64,000 nucleotides of DNA from Photobacterium sp. DA100 (GTDB taxonomy: Bacteria > Pseudomonadota > Gammaproteobacteria > Enterobacterales > Vibrionaceae), in NCBI RefSeq assembly GCF_029223585.1, contig NZ_CP119424.1, positions 124,001 through 188,000 on the forward strand, in the 5' to 3' direction. The translations under genes were made by a program, and so were the position numbers. Shown here piece after piece: positions 10,125-18,221 of this stretch. Numbering within the stretch: position 1 is the first letter of the stretch; each line of letters opens with the position of its first letter. The notes under the pieces were generated by a model, which was not told the DNA's origin, did no database searches, and worked only from the letters and a program-made list of their open reading frames with translations.

Positions 10125-10161
10125 ACAAAAAATCCCCTCAGCTGGCAACAGCAGTGAGGGG
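10125..10161 (-). terminator. Terminator of the oxidoreductase gene
   Basis: Stem CCCCTCA/TGAGGGG, with an inner GCTG/CAGC, spans 10134-10161. On the minus strand it is followed by ATTTTTTG, a good T-tract. It separates two convergent genes. Confidence 0.8.
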
Positions 10162-10173
10162 TTCCGAATCTAG

Positions 10174-11151
10174 TTAGGCGGTTAGCACAACTTTGCCGAC
10201 AGCTTGCTTGGACTCCAAACGCTGGTGGCCCTGGGCAACGTCCCAAATACTGTACTGGCTGTCGTCAACCAGAGGTTTAATCTGTCCATCGTCGACCAGT
10301 TTGGCAATGTGGGCCAGGATTTCACCGTGCGCCTTGCGGTTGATGCCATAGACCAGAGGGATCGGCATCAACACACTGTGGAAGCTCAATCCTTTCAGGG
10401 CGACCTGCAGCGGATCGCTGATTGGCAGGATGGTCGCGACCTTGCCGTTGTAGCGGGCTGCCTTGAAACTGTTCTGGATGTGGTCGCCGGCAATGGTGTC
10501 GAAGACGGCATCGAAGCCCAATCCGCCTGTGAGCTGCTCGGTGTAGGCTTCGACCGATTGCTGTTCGGCATTGATCACATGGTCGGCCCCCAATGTGCTG
10601 GCTGTGTCGAGGTTTTTCGCCAGTGAGGTGGTGGCGACGGTTGCCCCCAGCACTTTAGCCAGCTGCACCGCAACATGGCCGACACCGCCGGTTGCGCCGT
10701 GGATCAGTACATTGTCACCGGGTTTGATCATCATCTTGCTGACGAGTGCTTCCCAGGCGGTGATTGACACCAGTGGTAGTGCGGCCGCCTCGCGCATCGA
10801 CAGCGTTTCGGGTTTGTGGGCCATCAAATCGGCATCGACCAGCATGTACTCGGCAAGTGCCCCGTTGGTGCCTGCGATACCGCCGGCGCAGCCATAGACT
10901 TCCTCGCCGACCTTGAACTGCTCAACGCCCTCGCCCACTTCGACGATGACCCCGGCGACATCACCGTGCAGGATCTCCGGTAGGTTGGCTGACCATGGCG
11001 TCTCCGTCGAGCGAAGCATGGTATCAAGCGGATTGACACTGGTTGCCTTTACCTCGACCACCAAATGGCCTGCTTTTGCCTTGGGCCTATCACGCTCGAC
11101 CTGTCGGAATACATTGGCATCGCCCAGTGAATCAATAATCATCGCTTTCAT
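10174..11151 (-). CDS. NADPH:quinone reductase-like MDR oxidoreductase
   Basis: This is a 325-residue member of the zinc-free medium-chain dehydrogenase/reductase family (zeta-crystallin-like). An N-terminal GroES-like domain includes GDVAGVIVEVGEGV. The Rossmann motif GATGGVGHVAVQLAK lies near 150, and the protein ends in QAVGKVVLTA. The Zn-ligand pattern of alcohol dehydrogenases is absent. It would reduce quinones or enones with NADPH in the cytosol. It is transcribed divergently from a LysR regulator across an intergenic palindrome, the usual layout for a regulator controlling its neighbour. Confidence 0.88.
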   Translation of the reverse strand: MKAMIIDSLGDANVFRQVERDRPKAKAGHLVVEVKATSVNPLDTMLRSTETPWSANLPEILHGDVAGVIVEVGEGVEQFKVGEEVYGCAGGIAGTNGALAEYMLVDADLMAHKPETLSMREAAALPLVSITAWEALVSKMMIKPGDNVLIHGATGGVGHVAVQLAKVLGATVATTSLAKNLDTASTLGADHVINAEQQSVEAYTEQLTGGLGFDAVFDTIAGDHIQNSFKAARYNGKVATILPISDPLQVALKGLSFHSVLMPIPLVYGINRKAHGEILAHIAKLVDDGQIKPLVDDSQYSIWDVAQGHQRLESKQAVGKVVLTA

Positions 11152-11215
11152 TGTTTAACCCTCGTTTGTTGAAGCGGGGCCAGTCTATTGATTGCGTTAA
11201 CTGCAATCCATGCAT

Positions 11216-11242
11216 TAAAAGACAAGTATATTTTGTCTTTTA
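11216..11242. promoter_or_regulatory. Palindromic operator between oxidoreductase and LysR genes
   Basis: Perfect ten-base arms TAAAAGACAA and TTGTCTTTTA enclose GTATATT. With one bulged base the symmetry extends to GCAT/ATGC. It lies about 65 bases upstream of the oxidoreductase start and about 48 bases upstream of the LysR start. The position and dyad symmetry fit a LysR-type binding site. Confidence 0.6.
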
Positions 11243-11289
11243 TGCAAAATATGCTTAGGTAGAATACTGCTCCGTGATTGGAGGTAAAG

Positions 11290-12189
11290 ATGATCAAACG
11301 ACTGCAATATTTTAATGCCGTGGTGGAAACCGGCAGTATTTCTGAAACCAGCCGGGTGTTTGATGTCCAGCCTTCTTCGGTTTCCCGCCAATTGGCGGCG
11401 CTGGAGGAGGAACTTGGGGTTCGGCTGATTAACCGCAATACCCGAACGGTATCGCTCACCGAAGCCGGGCAGACCTTTTACAGTTATTCTCAGCATATTG
11501 TTGCCAGTCTCGATGAAGCGCGCAGGACCATCAATGATCTGCAGGATATCCCGAAGGGCAAGCTGGTGGTCAGTGCCACGGTGGGGTATGGCGAAGTGGT
11601 CCTTCTGCCATTGATCAACGAGTTCCGTCGGCGCTATCCCGAGGTGGATATCCGCATCGAGTTGAGCGAGCGGGTGAAAGATCTCATTGAAGACAATATT
11701 GATGTGGCGATCCGAAGCGGGGAGCTGGCAGACTCTTCGCTGGTCGCCAGGAAGCTGCAGAACAATGATTTTATTCTCTGTGCCAGCCCCGAGTACCTCG
11801 AGCTGGCACCAGAACTGAACTGTCCGCAGGATTTAACGGAGCACCACTGTATTCGATACGGCTATGCCGGATGGCAGCATTGGTATTTGATCGGCGAAGA
11901 GCTGGAGAAGTTGTCTATTGGCGGTGGGCTAGAGGTCAATACGGTTAACGGTCAGAAACAACTGTTGCTCAGCCATTGCGGGATTGCGCTCATTCCCCTT
12001 TGGGCTGTTGCCAGCGAGCTGGCAGATGGCCGCTTGCAACAGGTGCTGGCGGAATATCGCTTCAGTCCGCAGGCGACGCCAACGGCGACCTATGCTATCT
12101 ATCTCAAGCGGGAGATGGTTTCACCCAAGGTGCGGGTGTTCATTGATTATCTGGTCGAAAAGATACACGGCAACAAACAGGAGCTTTGA
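11290..12189 (+). CDS. LysR-family transcriptional regulator
   Basis: This 299-residue regulator has an N-terminal winged helix-turn-helix (LQYFNAVVETGSISETSRVF, then PSSVSRQLAALEEELGV) and a periplasmic-binding-like effector domain from about residue 90. GGAGGT at 11280-11285 sets the ATG at 11290, and an in-frame TTG four codons upstream is rejected. It most resembles the CrgA/DsdC-like group that controls adjacent oxidoreductases. It is divergent from the quinone-reductase-like gene and probably controls it. Confidence 0.9.
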   Translation: MIKRLQYFNAVVETGSISETSRVFDVQPSSVSRQLAALEEELGVRLINRNTRTVSLTEAGQTFYSYSQHIVASLDEARRTINDLQDIPKGKLVVSATVGYGEVVLLPLINEFRRRYPEVDIRIELSERVKDLIEDNIDVAIRSGELADSSLVARKLQNNDFILCASPEYLELAPELNCPQDLTEHHCIRYGYAGWQHWYLIGEELEKLSIGGGLEVNTVNGQKQLLLSHCGIALIPLWAVASELADGRLQQVLAEYRFSPQATPTATYAIYLKREMVSPKVRVFIDYLVEKIHGNKQEL

Positions 12190-12222
12190 GCTCAGTGGCA
12201 TTGGCTATACTCAGAAGGCATC

Positions 12223-12474
12223 ATGAACACAACTGTTGAGGGTGATGAACCTATGGCTGCAGATTTTGACTCCATGCTCCCTGAGCTGAAAGAATTTACG
12301 ATTCCGGATACGCCGTTCAAAGTCGTTGATCCGACCGGGTTGCCAGATGACACCCGCAAAGCATTTGATGATTTTCTGGCGGGCTCGACCTTGCCTCAAG
12401 CATTTTGTGCCTATAGCCACGATTACTCGCAGTTTTGCAAAATGGTCAGAAATGGCGATATCAATATTGGCTAG
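12223..12474 (+). CDS. Small acidic hypothetical protein
   Basis: This 83-residue protein of unknown function starts 33 bases after the LysR gene and may be cotranscribed. It has no membrane segment or signal. It is rich in Asp and Pro and includes the phrase PDDTRKAFDDFLAGSTLPQA. AAGG precedes ATG 12223. An alternative ATG at 12253 has a GAGGG site upstream and would give 73 residues. A strong terminator follows. Confidence 0.55.
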   Translation: MNTTVEGDEPMAADFDSMLPELKEFTIPDTPFKVVDPTGLPDDTRKAFDDFLAGSTLPQAFCAYSHDYSQFCKMVRNGDINIG

Positions 12475-12499
12475 CAACTGTGCCACGGGACGGGGTAAG

Positions 12500-12525
12500 A
12501 AAAAGGCCGCGGGTGCGGCCTTTTT
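12500..12525. terminator. Bidirectional intrinsic terminator
   Basis: AAAAAGGCCGC, loop GGGT, GCGGCCTTTTT. The symmetric A and T tracts serve both the small gene on the left and the convergent lipoprotein gene on the right. Confidence 0.9.
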
Positions 12526-12551
12526 GTTTGGTGTTAATCTATGTCTATGGC

Positions 12552-13715
12552 TTATAGAGAAAATGTCACGCCGATGGTTCGGCCCGGTTCAACGATGATG
12601 TTGTTGATCGAGTCGTAGATTTCAAAGCCTGACCCATTCGCTTCTTCCGTGTCGTGCTGGGCGGTACAGGTATAGCCGACGGCATACTCTCCGGCATACA
12701 CATCACTGAAGCTGAATTGTGCCTGCATACCCGATGGGTCTTCAACCAGAGGAACTGCAACTGCAGCCAACTCTACTGGGCGGCGTTCGCCTTCATTACC
12801 GATTCTCGGATCGTGGAAGCCTAGCATCTGGCTTTGCTCGGTAGCGCCTCGATACAGGTAAACCGCGTCCACAGCATCTAAGTTGTTGTCGTGACATACG
12901 CTTTGGATGGTGTCGATGTCAATGGTACCGCGGATATGGCCTAGTCGCGGGGCGATATCATCGACATGGACGATTTCGAAATCTTTGTTGCCGAGGAAGC
13001 GCCAGTCATGGTTTTTATTGTACTGAAGGGTTTCTTCCAAGTTAAACCAGAATGCCAGGTTGTTGTAGCCTTTTTGTACCGTAAACGGCTGGCTGACCAG
13101 ACGGCCGGTTGGGCGGGCATTTTGCGGCGGCTTGGCACCGGCACACGAACCCTGGCTTGGTGTGGTTAGGTAAAGATAGCTACCGTCGATATCACGGACG
13201 TGTGAGTCATAGTCAACTTCTACCTGCGTACCACTTTCGTATTTACCATTGATATACAGGCACATCTCATAGTCGCCCGGCGATAGCTTCAAGTCTTGGA
13301 AAAGCGGGTAGGCATTGTCACCGTTGGCATTCATGACATCGATCATACGAAGCTCATTGGCTTCTTGCTCAAAGGTGATGTGGTACGCCTCGCACTCCCC
13401 GGTCTGATCGCAGGTTGCGTCGTCACCACCGCCGTTGCCGTTGACTTTTTTCAGGTAGACATAATTGAAGGCGATGACGGCTTCGTCAATGTCATCGAGA
13501 CATTTGCCGTGATTGCAGTTTGTACTGCTGTAATCACTTGTCTCAATAAGGCTTTTGCTGGCGCTTGCCGGGGAGCTGAGCTGATTGATCACGCCAAAGT
13601 TCAAGGTGGCGTCTGTTGGCCCCGGTACGTTTCCGCCATTGTCATTATTGTCGGAGCCACAGCCAACAAGGATGCTGCTCAGTACCAAAGGTAGGAGTAA
13701 CTTATTGCTTTTCAT
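12552..13715 (-). CDS. Exported lipoprotein of unknown function
   Basis: This is a 387-residue lipoprotein. The signal MKSNKLLLPLVLSSILVGC ends in a lipobox with the acylated Cys followed by an Asn/Asp-rich linker (GSDNNDNGG). The body has short beta-rich stretches, paired Cys residues and phrases such as LSPGDYEMCLYINGKY and VYAGEYAVGYTC. These recall DUF4382-type surface lipoproteins, but I do not assign it. AGGT six bases upstream supports ATG 13715. The residue after the Cys is Gly, so outer-membrane sorting is expected. No operon partner is seen. Confidence 0.75.
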   Translation of the reverse strand: MKSNKLLLPLVLSSILVGCGSDNNDNGGNVPGPTDATLNFGVINQLSSPASASKSLIETSDYSSTNCNHGKCLDDIDEAVIAFNYVYLKKVNGNGGGDDATCDQTGECEAYHITFEQEANELRMIDVMNANGDNAYPLFQDLKLSPGDYEMCLYINGKYESGTQVEVDYDSHVRDIDGSYLYLTTPSQGSCAGAKPPQNARPTGRLVSQPFTVQKGYNNLAFWFNLEETLQYNKNHDWRFLGNKDFEIVHVDDIAPRLGHIRGTIDIDTIQSVCHDNNLDAVDAVYLYRGATEQSQMLGFHDPRIGNEGERRPVELAAVAVPLVEDPSGMQAQFSFSDVYAGEYAVGYTCTAQHDTEEANGSGFEIYDSINNIIVEPGRTIGVTFSL

Positions 13716-13756
13716 GATAAAACCTGCCATCTGCGTTTTTGCGCAAGATACAAAAA

Positions 13757-13780
13757 TCTGGTGACAGTAATGTCATCAGA
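13757..13780. promoter_or_regulatory. Dyad-symmetric site in a divergent intergenic region
   Basis: TCTGGTGACA, spacer GTAA, TGTCATCAGA: ten-base arms with one mismatch. It lies 42 bases upstream of the lipoprotein start and upstream of the small gene at 13892. It could be an operator for either gene. No regulator family is assigned. Confidence 0.4.
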
Positions 13781-13891
13781 TTGTCAGGCGTAGTCGTTCT
13801 TGTGAGTGGAATAACACAGATAACGAAAAGCGGCATGATTCATGCTATATCCCTGCAGTGTGTCTCTCCATGCTCGGTAAAGGAAAACACC

Positions 13892-14131
13892 ATGAAACTT
13901 TCCAGTGTTGATATGCCTGCGGTGCACGAGCTCCAAGCCCTGGGCTATACCAAGTCGGAGTGTTTGGTCATCATTGAGCGAGAAATTTACCGCCTGACCG
14001 CGACGGACCGGATAATGATTGATTCCATGTGCGGCAGCCAGCACTTCAAAAAACAAGAGGCGGTTGATAAAGTCCGCAGCATTAAACGTACGAGGTTCTT
14101 CCAATATATCCAGCGCTTTGTTTTTCGCTGA
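13892..14131 (+). CDS. Small basic hypothetical protein
   Basis: This is a 79-residue protein of unknown function. AAGGAAA eight bases upstream fixes ATG 13892, although the frame is open to 13739. It is predicted mostly helical (MPAVHELQALGYTKSECL, then EREIYRLTATDRIMIDSMCG) with a basic, aromatic C-terminus (RFFQYIQRFVFR). It has no signal peptide or membrane span. Confidence 0.6.
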   Translation: MKLSSVDMPAVHELQALGYTKSECLVIIEREIYRLTATDRIMIDSMCGSQHFKKQEAVDKVRSIKRTRFFQYIQRFVFR

Positions 14132-14278
14132 AGGCTGAGCATTCGCTTTTCTCAGCCCTGCTTTGCCTCCCAAATTGCTTCTCATTGTGCGACAGCGATT
14201 TCCTCTATAAACCGAGAGGTAGTTGGCCAACAGTGACTATACTCTCAACACGTTTGATTCGAGAGGTAGAGGTATGTC

Positions 14279-14569
14279 ATGACTTTCCTGATTTCCTGGC
14301 AGCTTTATCAAGGGCGGTTGCATCCTGTGCTTGCGCACTTTTCCAAACTGACAGAAGAGCAAGACAAGGCACTGATGGGGCCGGATATCAAGTTGGTTGG
14401 CCGCTGGCATGACTTGGTCAGTGGCACGGGCGTGTGTATCGTAGAATCTGACAGTATCGAGGCCGTGACCGCCTATGCTTTGAAGTGGAACAGTGAAATG
14501 GAGATCACGGTGCAGCCTGTGGTTGATGACGCTATGGCCCGAGAAATGGGCGAAAGGCTTTCGTTGTAG
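14279..14569 (+). CDS. DUF3303-type small protein
   Basis: This 96-residue protein resembles DUF3303, a small ferredoxin-like alpha/beta fold. The signature GRWHDLVSGTGVCIVESDS followed by ALKWNSEMEITVQPVVDD is typical. The biochemical role is unknown. It stands alone, 147 bases after the previous small gene. Confidence 0.75.
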   Translation: MTFLISWQLYQGRLHPVLAHFSKLTEEQDKALMGPDIKLVGRWHDLVSGTGVCIVESDSIEAVTAYALKWNSEMEITVQPVVDDAMAREMGERLSL

Positions 14570-14857
14570 TCTTTAACTAAGAACAAAGCCTGATATAAAC
14601 CGCGCCTTCCTCATTCCGCTTTAGGTGATGTGATGACTTGGTGGAAAGAGGGAGGCTGAAGGATGGCCCGGAGTGCTGTTCTTTCTTGTATTGCAGAATC
14701 TTCTCCTGAAGCGCTTACCTTGCAGCATTCTCGAAATTTCCCCCTATACATCCTCACAATGACTTTAGAATCTAGAACCTAAAGTCATCCCTTGAGCAGA
14801 AAACCATGGTCGTTTAGATTACGTATTGTGGTAAAAGCGTTTTGTTGGAGGCTCCCC

Positions 14858-15073
14858 ATGAATCGGGTACACCCTAAATCCCTTTATGGAAGCAAATGGA
14901 CCAAAGTGGAAGTCGAAGGGCGAGAGAAGCATTTCATGGTGATCGATGTGGAATATGATGACAACCAAAAAGTCGTCTACTGTCTAATTCAAGCGGTGAT
15001 CAATCATCGAATGTTTGAGCTTGATTGGCGTGAGCTCAAAGATAGCAGCCGCTGGATAATGGGCTGGAAGTAA
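14858..15073 (+). CDS. TIGR02450-family Trp-rich small protein
   Basis: This 71-residue protein shows the family pattern MNRVHPKSLYGSKWTKVEVEG, then EKHFMVIDVEYDD, and a C-terminal WIMGWK. GGAG at 14847-14850 selects ATG 14858 and excludes the longer frame starting at 14792. The function is unknown. A perfect ten-base inverted repeat at 14759-14788 lies about 70 bases upstream. Confidence 0.75.
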   Translation: MNRVHPKSLYGSKWTKVEVEGREKHFMVIDVEYDDNQKVVYCLIQAVINHRMFELDWRELKDSSRWIMGWK

Positions 15074-15161
15074 TTCTCATCGTCAGGATTAAACATCTGA
15101 ATTGTCGCTCTGTGAGATTGGTTATATAACGCGCATTCTTTTCTAATTTTGTGAAAACGTG

Positions 15162-15764
15162 ATGCAGAAGTTAATCGATGCGCTGGCGACCCAGGGATAT
15201 TTTGTTTGGGATGACTTTCTCCCCCCTGAGCAAGTGAATGAGCTCAAATTGTGTTTGCCGGAGCAATGGACCCAAGCCCGAATTGGCCGTAACGATGAAG
15301 TGGCTCGTGAATCATCGATTCGTAGTGACAAAATTCATTGGCTAGCGGCAGATCAAGGTATCGCGGCACAAGATTACCTGGAGCGTATGGAAGTTATCCG
15401 CCGAGAGGTCAACCAGCACTTTTTTCTCGGCCTGTTTGAATATGAAGCCCATTTTGCCAAGTATGAAAAAGGTGACTTCTACCAGAAGCATTTAGACTGT
15501 TTTCGTGGCAATGAGAATCGCCGCTTAACGACAGTGTTCTATATGAATGACAGCTGGGATGAACAGGATGGTGGCGAGCTGGTGGTCTATGACTTGGATG
15601 ACAAGGAATTGATGAAGCTAGCACCTAAATCAGGCCGCCTGTTTGTGTTCCTGTCCGAGCAGTTTCCTCATGAGGTACTGCCGACCAATGTCGAGCGCTT
15701 CAGTATCGCGGGGTGGTTTCGCACCAACGGCGTGAAAAATAACATGCTCGATATCGCGCAGTAA
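15162..15764 (+). CDS. 2-oxoglutarate/Fe(II)-dependent oxygenase (prolyl-hydroxylase-like)
   Basis: This 200-residue cytosolic oxygenase has the double-stranded beta-helix facial triad: H and D in FYQKHLDCF near 112-114 and the distal His in QFPHEVLP near 172. The 2OG-binding Arg is in VERFSIAGWF about ten residues later. ERRLTTVFYMN-type strands and GGELVVYD fit the PKHD/SM-20 hydroxylase group. The substrate is unknown and may be a protein side chain or a small molecule. It converges on trpS2 across a shared terminator. Confidence 0.87.
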   Translation: MQKLIDALATQGYFVWDDFLPPEQVNELKLCLPEQWTQARIGRNDEVARESSIRSDKIHWLAADQGIAAQDYLERMEVIRREVNQHFFLGLFEYEAHFAKYEKGDFYQKHLDCFRGNENRRLTTVFYMNDSWDEQDGGELVVYDLDDKELMKLAPKSGRLFVFLSEQFPHEVLPTNVERFSIAGWFRTNGVKNNMLDIAQ

Positions 15765-15771
15765 TGTCTTT

Positions 15772-15807
15772 AGCCATACCCTGAGATAACAGGGTATGGC
15801 TATTTAT
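15772..15807. terminator. Terminator between convergent oxygenase and trpS2 genes
   Basis: Twelve-base arms AGCCATACCCTG and CAGGGTATGGCT enclose AGATAA, followed by ATTTATTT on the plus strand. It overlaps the space just before the trpS2 stop. Confidence 0.8.
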
Positions 15808-15808
15808 T

Positions 15809-16861
15809 TCATAGCAAATTCAGCCCAAACGCCGTTTTTACTTTATCGAGTGTTTGTTGCGATTCTTCCTTCGCTTGCTCGGTTCCTTTCTTTAACACCT
15901 CTGTCAGATATCCTTTATCTGCTATCAGCCTTTGTCGGCGGGCACGTATCGGGGCAATCAGCGCCTGCAGGCAATCGGTGAGAATTTGTTTGGTTTTGCC
16001 ATCGCCTAAACCGCCACGTTGATAGTGTTTTTTTAGCTCAGCAATAAATATCGTATCTGGGTGAAATGCATCTAGGTAGGTGAAAACCACATTGCCTTCA
16101 ATTTGCCCCGGTTGGTCGATGGTTAGGTGGCTCGGGTCGGTATACATGGCTTTCACTGCTTGGCCGATGGCTTGATCCGATGCATCGAGCGTAATCACAT
16201 TACCCAGCGACTTGGACATCTTGCTTTTGCCGTCGGCACTGGGCAACCGGCTGACATTGCTCAATAAGGGGTGGCATTCCACTAGGATTTCGCTGTTTGC
16301 CAATGCGTTTACCTTCCTCACAATCTCGTTGGTTTGCTCCAGCATAGGGAGCTGATCATCGCCGACTGGCACCAGCTGAGCTTGGAATGCGGTGATATCG
16401 GCGGCTTGGCTGATAGGGTAGGTGAGAAAACCGGCAGGAATGGAACGGCCAAAGTTCTTTCCTTGGATTTCGTTCTTTACGGTAGGGTTCCGCTCCAGGC
16501 GGGCAATAGAGACCAAGTTAGCGTAATACATTGTCAGCTCGGCAAGGGCCGGGACGCCAGACTGCAAGCAGATGGTGGTTTGGGCTGGGTTTATACCGAC
16601 TGCGAGGTAATCCGCCACCACATTGAGGATGTTGCTGGCGACTTTGCTGGGGGTATTGCCATTGTCGGTAAGCCCCTGCATGTCCGCGACCAGAATCGTT
16701 TGCTGGTTGCCCTGTTGCAGTTCAACCCGTTGTTTCAATGAACCGACATAATGGCCGAGATGGAGCTGCCCTGTTGCCCGATCTCCGGTGAGGATCTTTT
16801 TGCCGGTTGCTATGGTTTTGCTATTAATTGCTGGAGTAAGGGTGTTTGGGGTATCTAGCAT
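15809..16861 (-). CDS. trpS2: Tryptophanyl-tRNA synthetase, second type
   Basis: This is a 350-residue class I synthetase that charges tRNA-Trp. The HIGH-like motif is HLGHYVGSLK and the KMSKS motif is SKMSKSLGN. GDRATGQLHLGHY, VADMQGLT and PVGDDQLPMLE fit TrpS, in particular the group of auxiliary TrpS proteins rather than the usual housekeeping form. GGAGA seven bases upstream fixes the start. The leader on the minus strand encodes a short peptide with tandem Trp codons and a terminator-like hairpin, so expression is probably controlled by attenuation in response to charged tRNA-Trp. A housekeeping trpS elsewhere is expected but cannot be seen here. Confidence 0.92.
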   Translation of the reverse strand: MLDTPNTLTPAINSKTIATGKKILTGDRATGQLHLGHYVGSLKQRVELQQGNQQTILVADMQGLTDNGNTPSKVASNILNVVADYLAVGINPAQTTICLQSGVPALAELTMYYANLVSIARLERNPTVKNEIQGKNFGRSIPAGFLTYPISQAADITAFQAQLVPVGDDQLPMLEQTNEIVRKVNALANSEILVECHPLLSNVSRLPSADGKSKMSKSLGNVITLDASDQAIGQAVKAMYTDPSHLTIDQPGQIEGNVVFTYLDAFHPDTIFIAELKKHYQRGGLGDGKTKQILTDCLQALIAPIRARRQRLIADKGYLTEVLKKGTEQAKEESQQTLDKVKTAFGLNLL

Positions 16862-16885
16862 TGTGTGTCTCCGAAATAGCTAGCA

Positions 16886-16989
16886 GAAAAATAAATGCCG
16901 GAGACAAGGGAAAGAGTTGTTCATAGCCTGCCATCCGGCGGCTTTGAACAAATATGACTATTCAGCACCGCTCTTAAAGAAGAGAGTGC
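16886..16989 (-). promoter_or_regulatory. Putative tryptophan attenuator in the trpS2 leader
   Basis: Three hairpins can be drawn on the minus strand. The pause-type hairpin (16965-16989) pairs GCAC/GTGC plus CTCTT/AAGAG and begins at the second Trp codon of the leader peptide. A possible antiterminator (16917-16951) pairs TTGTTC/GAACAA plus inner AGCCGCC with GGC-A-GGCT. A terminator (16897-16939) pairs GCCGGA/TCCGGC, then ATTTATTTTT at 16886-16896. The second and third share bases and exclude each other. This layout is what transcription attenuation requires. No energies were computed. Confidence 0.65.
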
Positions 16990-17033
16990 CACCAAGAAAG
17001 GTTGATAAGAGGCTTGGAGATAATCATTTGCAT
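16974..17033 (-). CDS. trpS2 leader peptide with tandem Trp codons
   Basis: A 19-codon frame reads MQMIISKPLINLSWWHSLL then TAA. AGGT lies about eight bases before its ATG. Residues 14 and 15 are consecutive TGG codons (16989-16994), placed at the upstream edge of the first hairpin, as in classical amino-acid-biosynthesis leader peptides. A ribosome stalled for lack of charged tRNA-Trp would block that hairpin. The peptide itself probably has no function. Confidence 0.68.
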   Translation of the reverse strand: MQMIISKPLINLSWWHSLL

Positions 17034-17144
17034 GCCATTAACCTACCACTGTTTTTTATCCCGTCAATATAATTTCTGCGGCTGCGTTATCTCTATGAGT
17101 TACTGATGAGGAATCGCCGTCACTTTACAATGTAAATTTCCTTT

Positions 17145-17164
17145 GTCCCCCGCTTGCGGGGGAC
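17145..17164. other. GC-rich hairpin downstream of the exported-protein gene
   Basis: GTCCCCCG, loop CTTG, CGGGGGAC. The stem is strong, but there is no T-tract on either strand, so it may stabilise the 3' end of the minus-strand mRNA more than end it. It also lies upstream of the trpS2 leader. Confidence 0.5.
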
Positions 17165-17178
17165 TAGAAACAAGCGAG

Positions 17179-17922
17179 TTATTTTTCCTGGTTAGCCTGT
17201 TCGATGAGCCGTGTGCGCTCGTTGGTGCCCCGGTTGCGGATCTCATGCATGACAAAGATCAGCGGGTCTCGGGTCCAAGGCTGGCCTGACTCCTTGTCGT
17301 AGTCGTTCGGCAGCTCGATCCCCTCGGGGGCATAGGCATCGATACCGGCATCCTTTGAGGTGTTGATAGTGCGTAGGCTGTGCTCATAGAAACCGACCAC
17401 AACGGCTTTACCGAGTTTATCAGTTCCTCCGGCCAGTTTAACTATCTCTTCGGCAACGCCAATCGTACTGAGGTAGATGATGGTGCCGTCAGCGCCCACT
17501 TTGGGATAGATGGCAGTGAGATCCTTTTCATCAATACGATCGCCAATTTCCTGGGCAATTTCCCACTGGGCATATACCGGCTTGCCGGTTTGCTTGTAAA
17601 TCTCCACAACTGTATCTGCCAGCGCTTTGTTCATCGGACCGGGCGACTGGTTGCCATTTTCGGCAATTCGGTTACCAAAGGCATAGGCAATAATACTGTC
17701 TGCTTGATCAAGCGGTAGGGGTTCCCCTTGCCAGGTCAGTAGGTTTTTCATAATAAAGTCAGCTGTGTGGGCTGCTACTTTCTCATCTTTTAATTGTTCG
17801 GTTAATTTTGCTTCTATCGCTGCCTGTAAATCGGCGTCCGATAATTGTTGTGCGATGACCGCGGGGGAAATGAAAGCAATGGTTGAAATTGCAAGCACGG
17901 CTGATTTAGCAATTATGTTCAT
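17179..17922 (-). CDS. Exported protein of unknown function
   Basis: This 247-residue protein has a signal peptide (MNIIAKSAVLAISTIAFIS, cleavage near VIAQQ). The mature part contains a helical N-terminal region, a phrase ADSIIAYAFGNRIAENG, and a C-terminal section with PLIFVMHEIRNRGTNERTRL. AGGA six bases upstream favours ATG 17922 over the nearer ATG at 17928. The layout loosely recalls periplasmic proteins of the YdcF/SanA (DUF218) type, but I cannot confirm this. It is 146 bases upstream of the trpS2 leader peptide on the same strand, separated by a hairpin. Confidence 0.65.
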   Translation of the reverse strand: MNIIAKSAVLAISTIAFISPAVIAQQLSDADLQAAIEAKLTEQLKDEKVAAHTADFIMKNLLTWQGEPLPLDQADSIIAYAFGNRIAENGNQSPGPMNKALADTVVEIYKQTGKPVYAQWEIAQEIGDRIDEKDLTAIYPKVGADGTIIYLSTIGVAEEIVKLAGGTDKLGKAVVVGFYEHSLRTINTSKDAGIDAYAPEGIELPNDYDKESGQPWTRDPLIFVMHEIRNRGTNERTRLIEQANQEK

Positions 17923-18221
17923 GTTCATTCCTACCATTTGTCTGGGGATAGATTTTAACTGCAAACTAAAGGCTAGCATTAATTGGGTTTTCGGCGACTT
18001 TGTTGGCTATTTGGCAAAGTAGGTGTCGGTGCTGTTCTTCTGCCATGCCCCTGATTCTGTGCGACAGATCTGAGAACTGATAATCGGTTGTAAGCATTTT
18101 TTCTCTTTGGATTTTGTTAACTATACTCAAAGGTACGGTTTTTAAGTGTCTGAAATTAATAGCCAATATAAAAGTGTTCTTTTGGTACTTGAACCGAGCG
18201 TCGTTTTGAAAGGAGATTGAA

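Noticed and set aside
14633..14659. Tiny frame MTWWKEGG with tandem Trp codons upstream of the TIGR02450 gene
   Set aside because: It has an AGGT site but no alternative terminator and antiterminator stems follow; too short to separate from chance, unlike the trpS2 leader.
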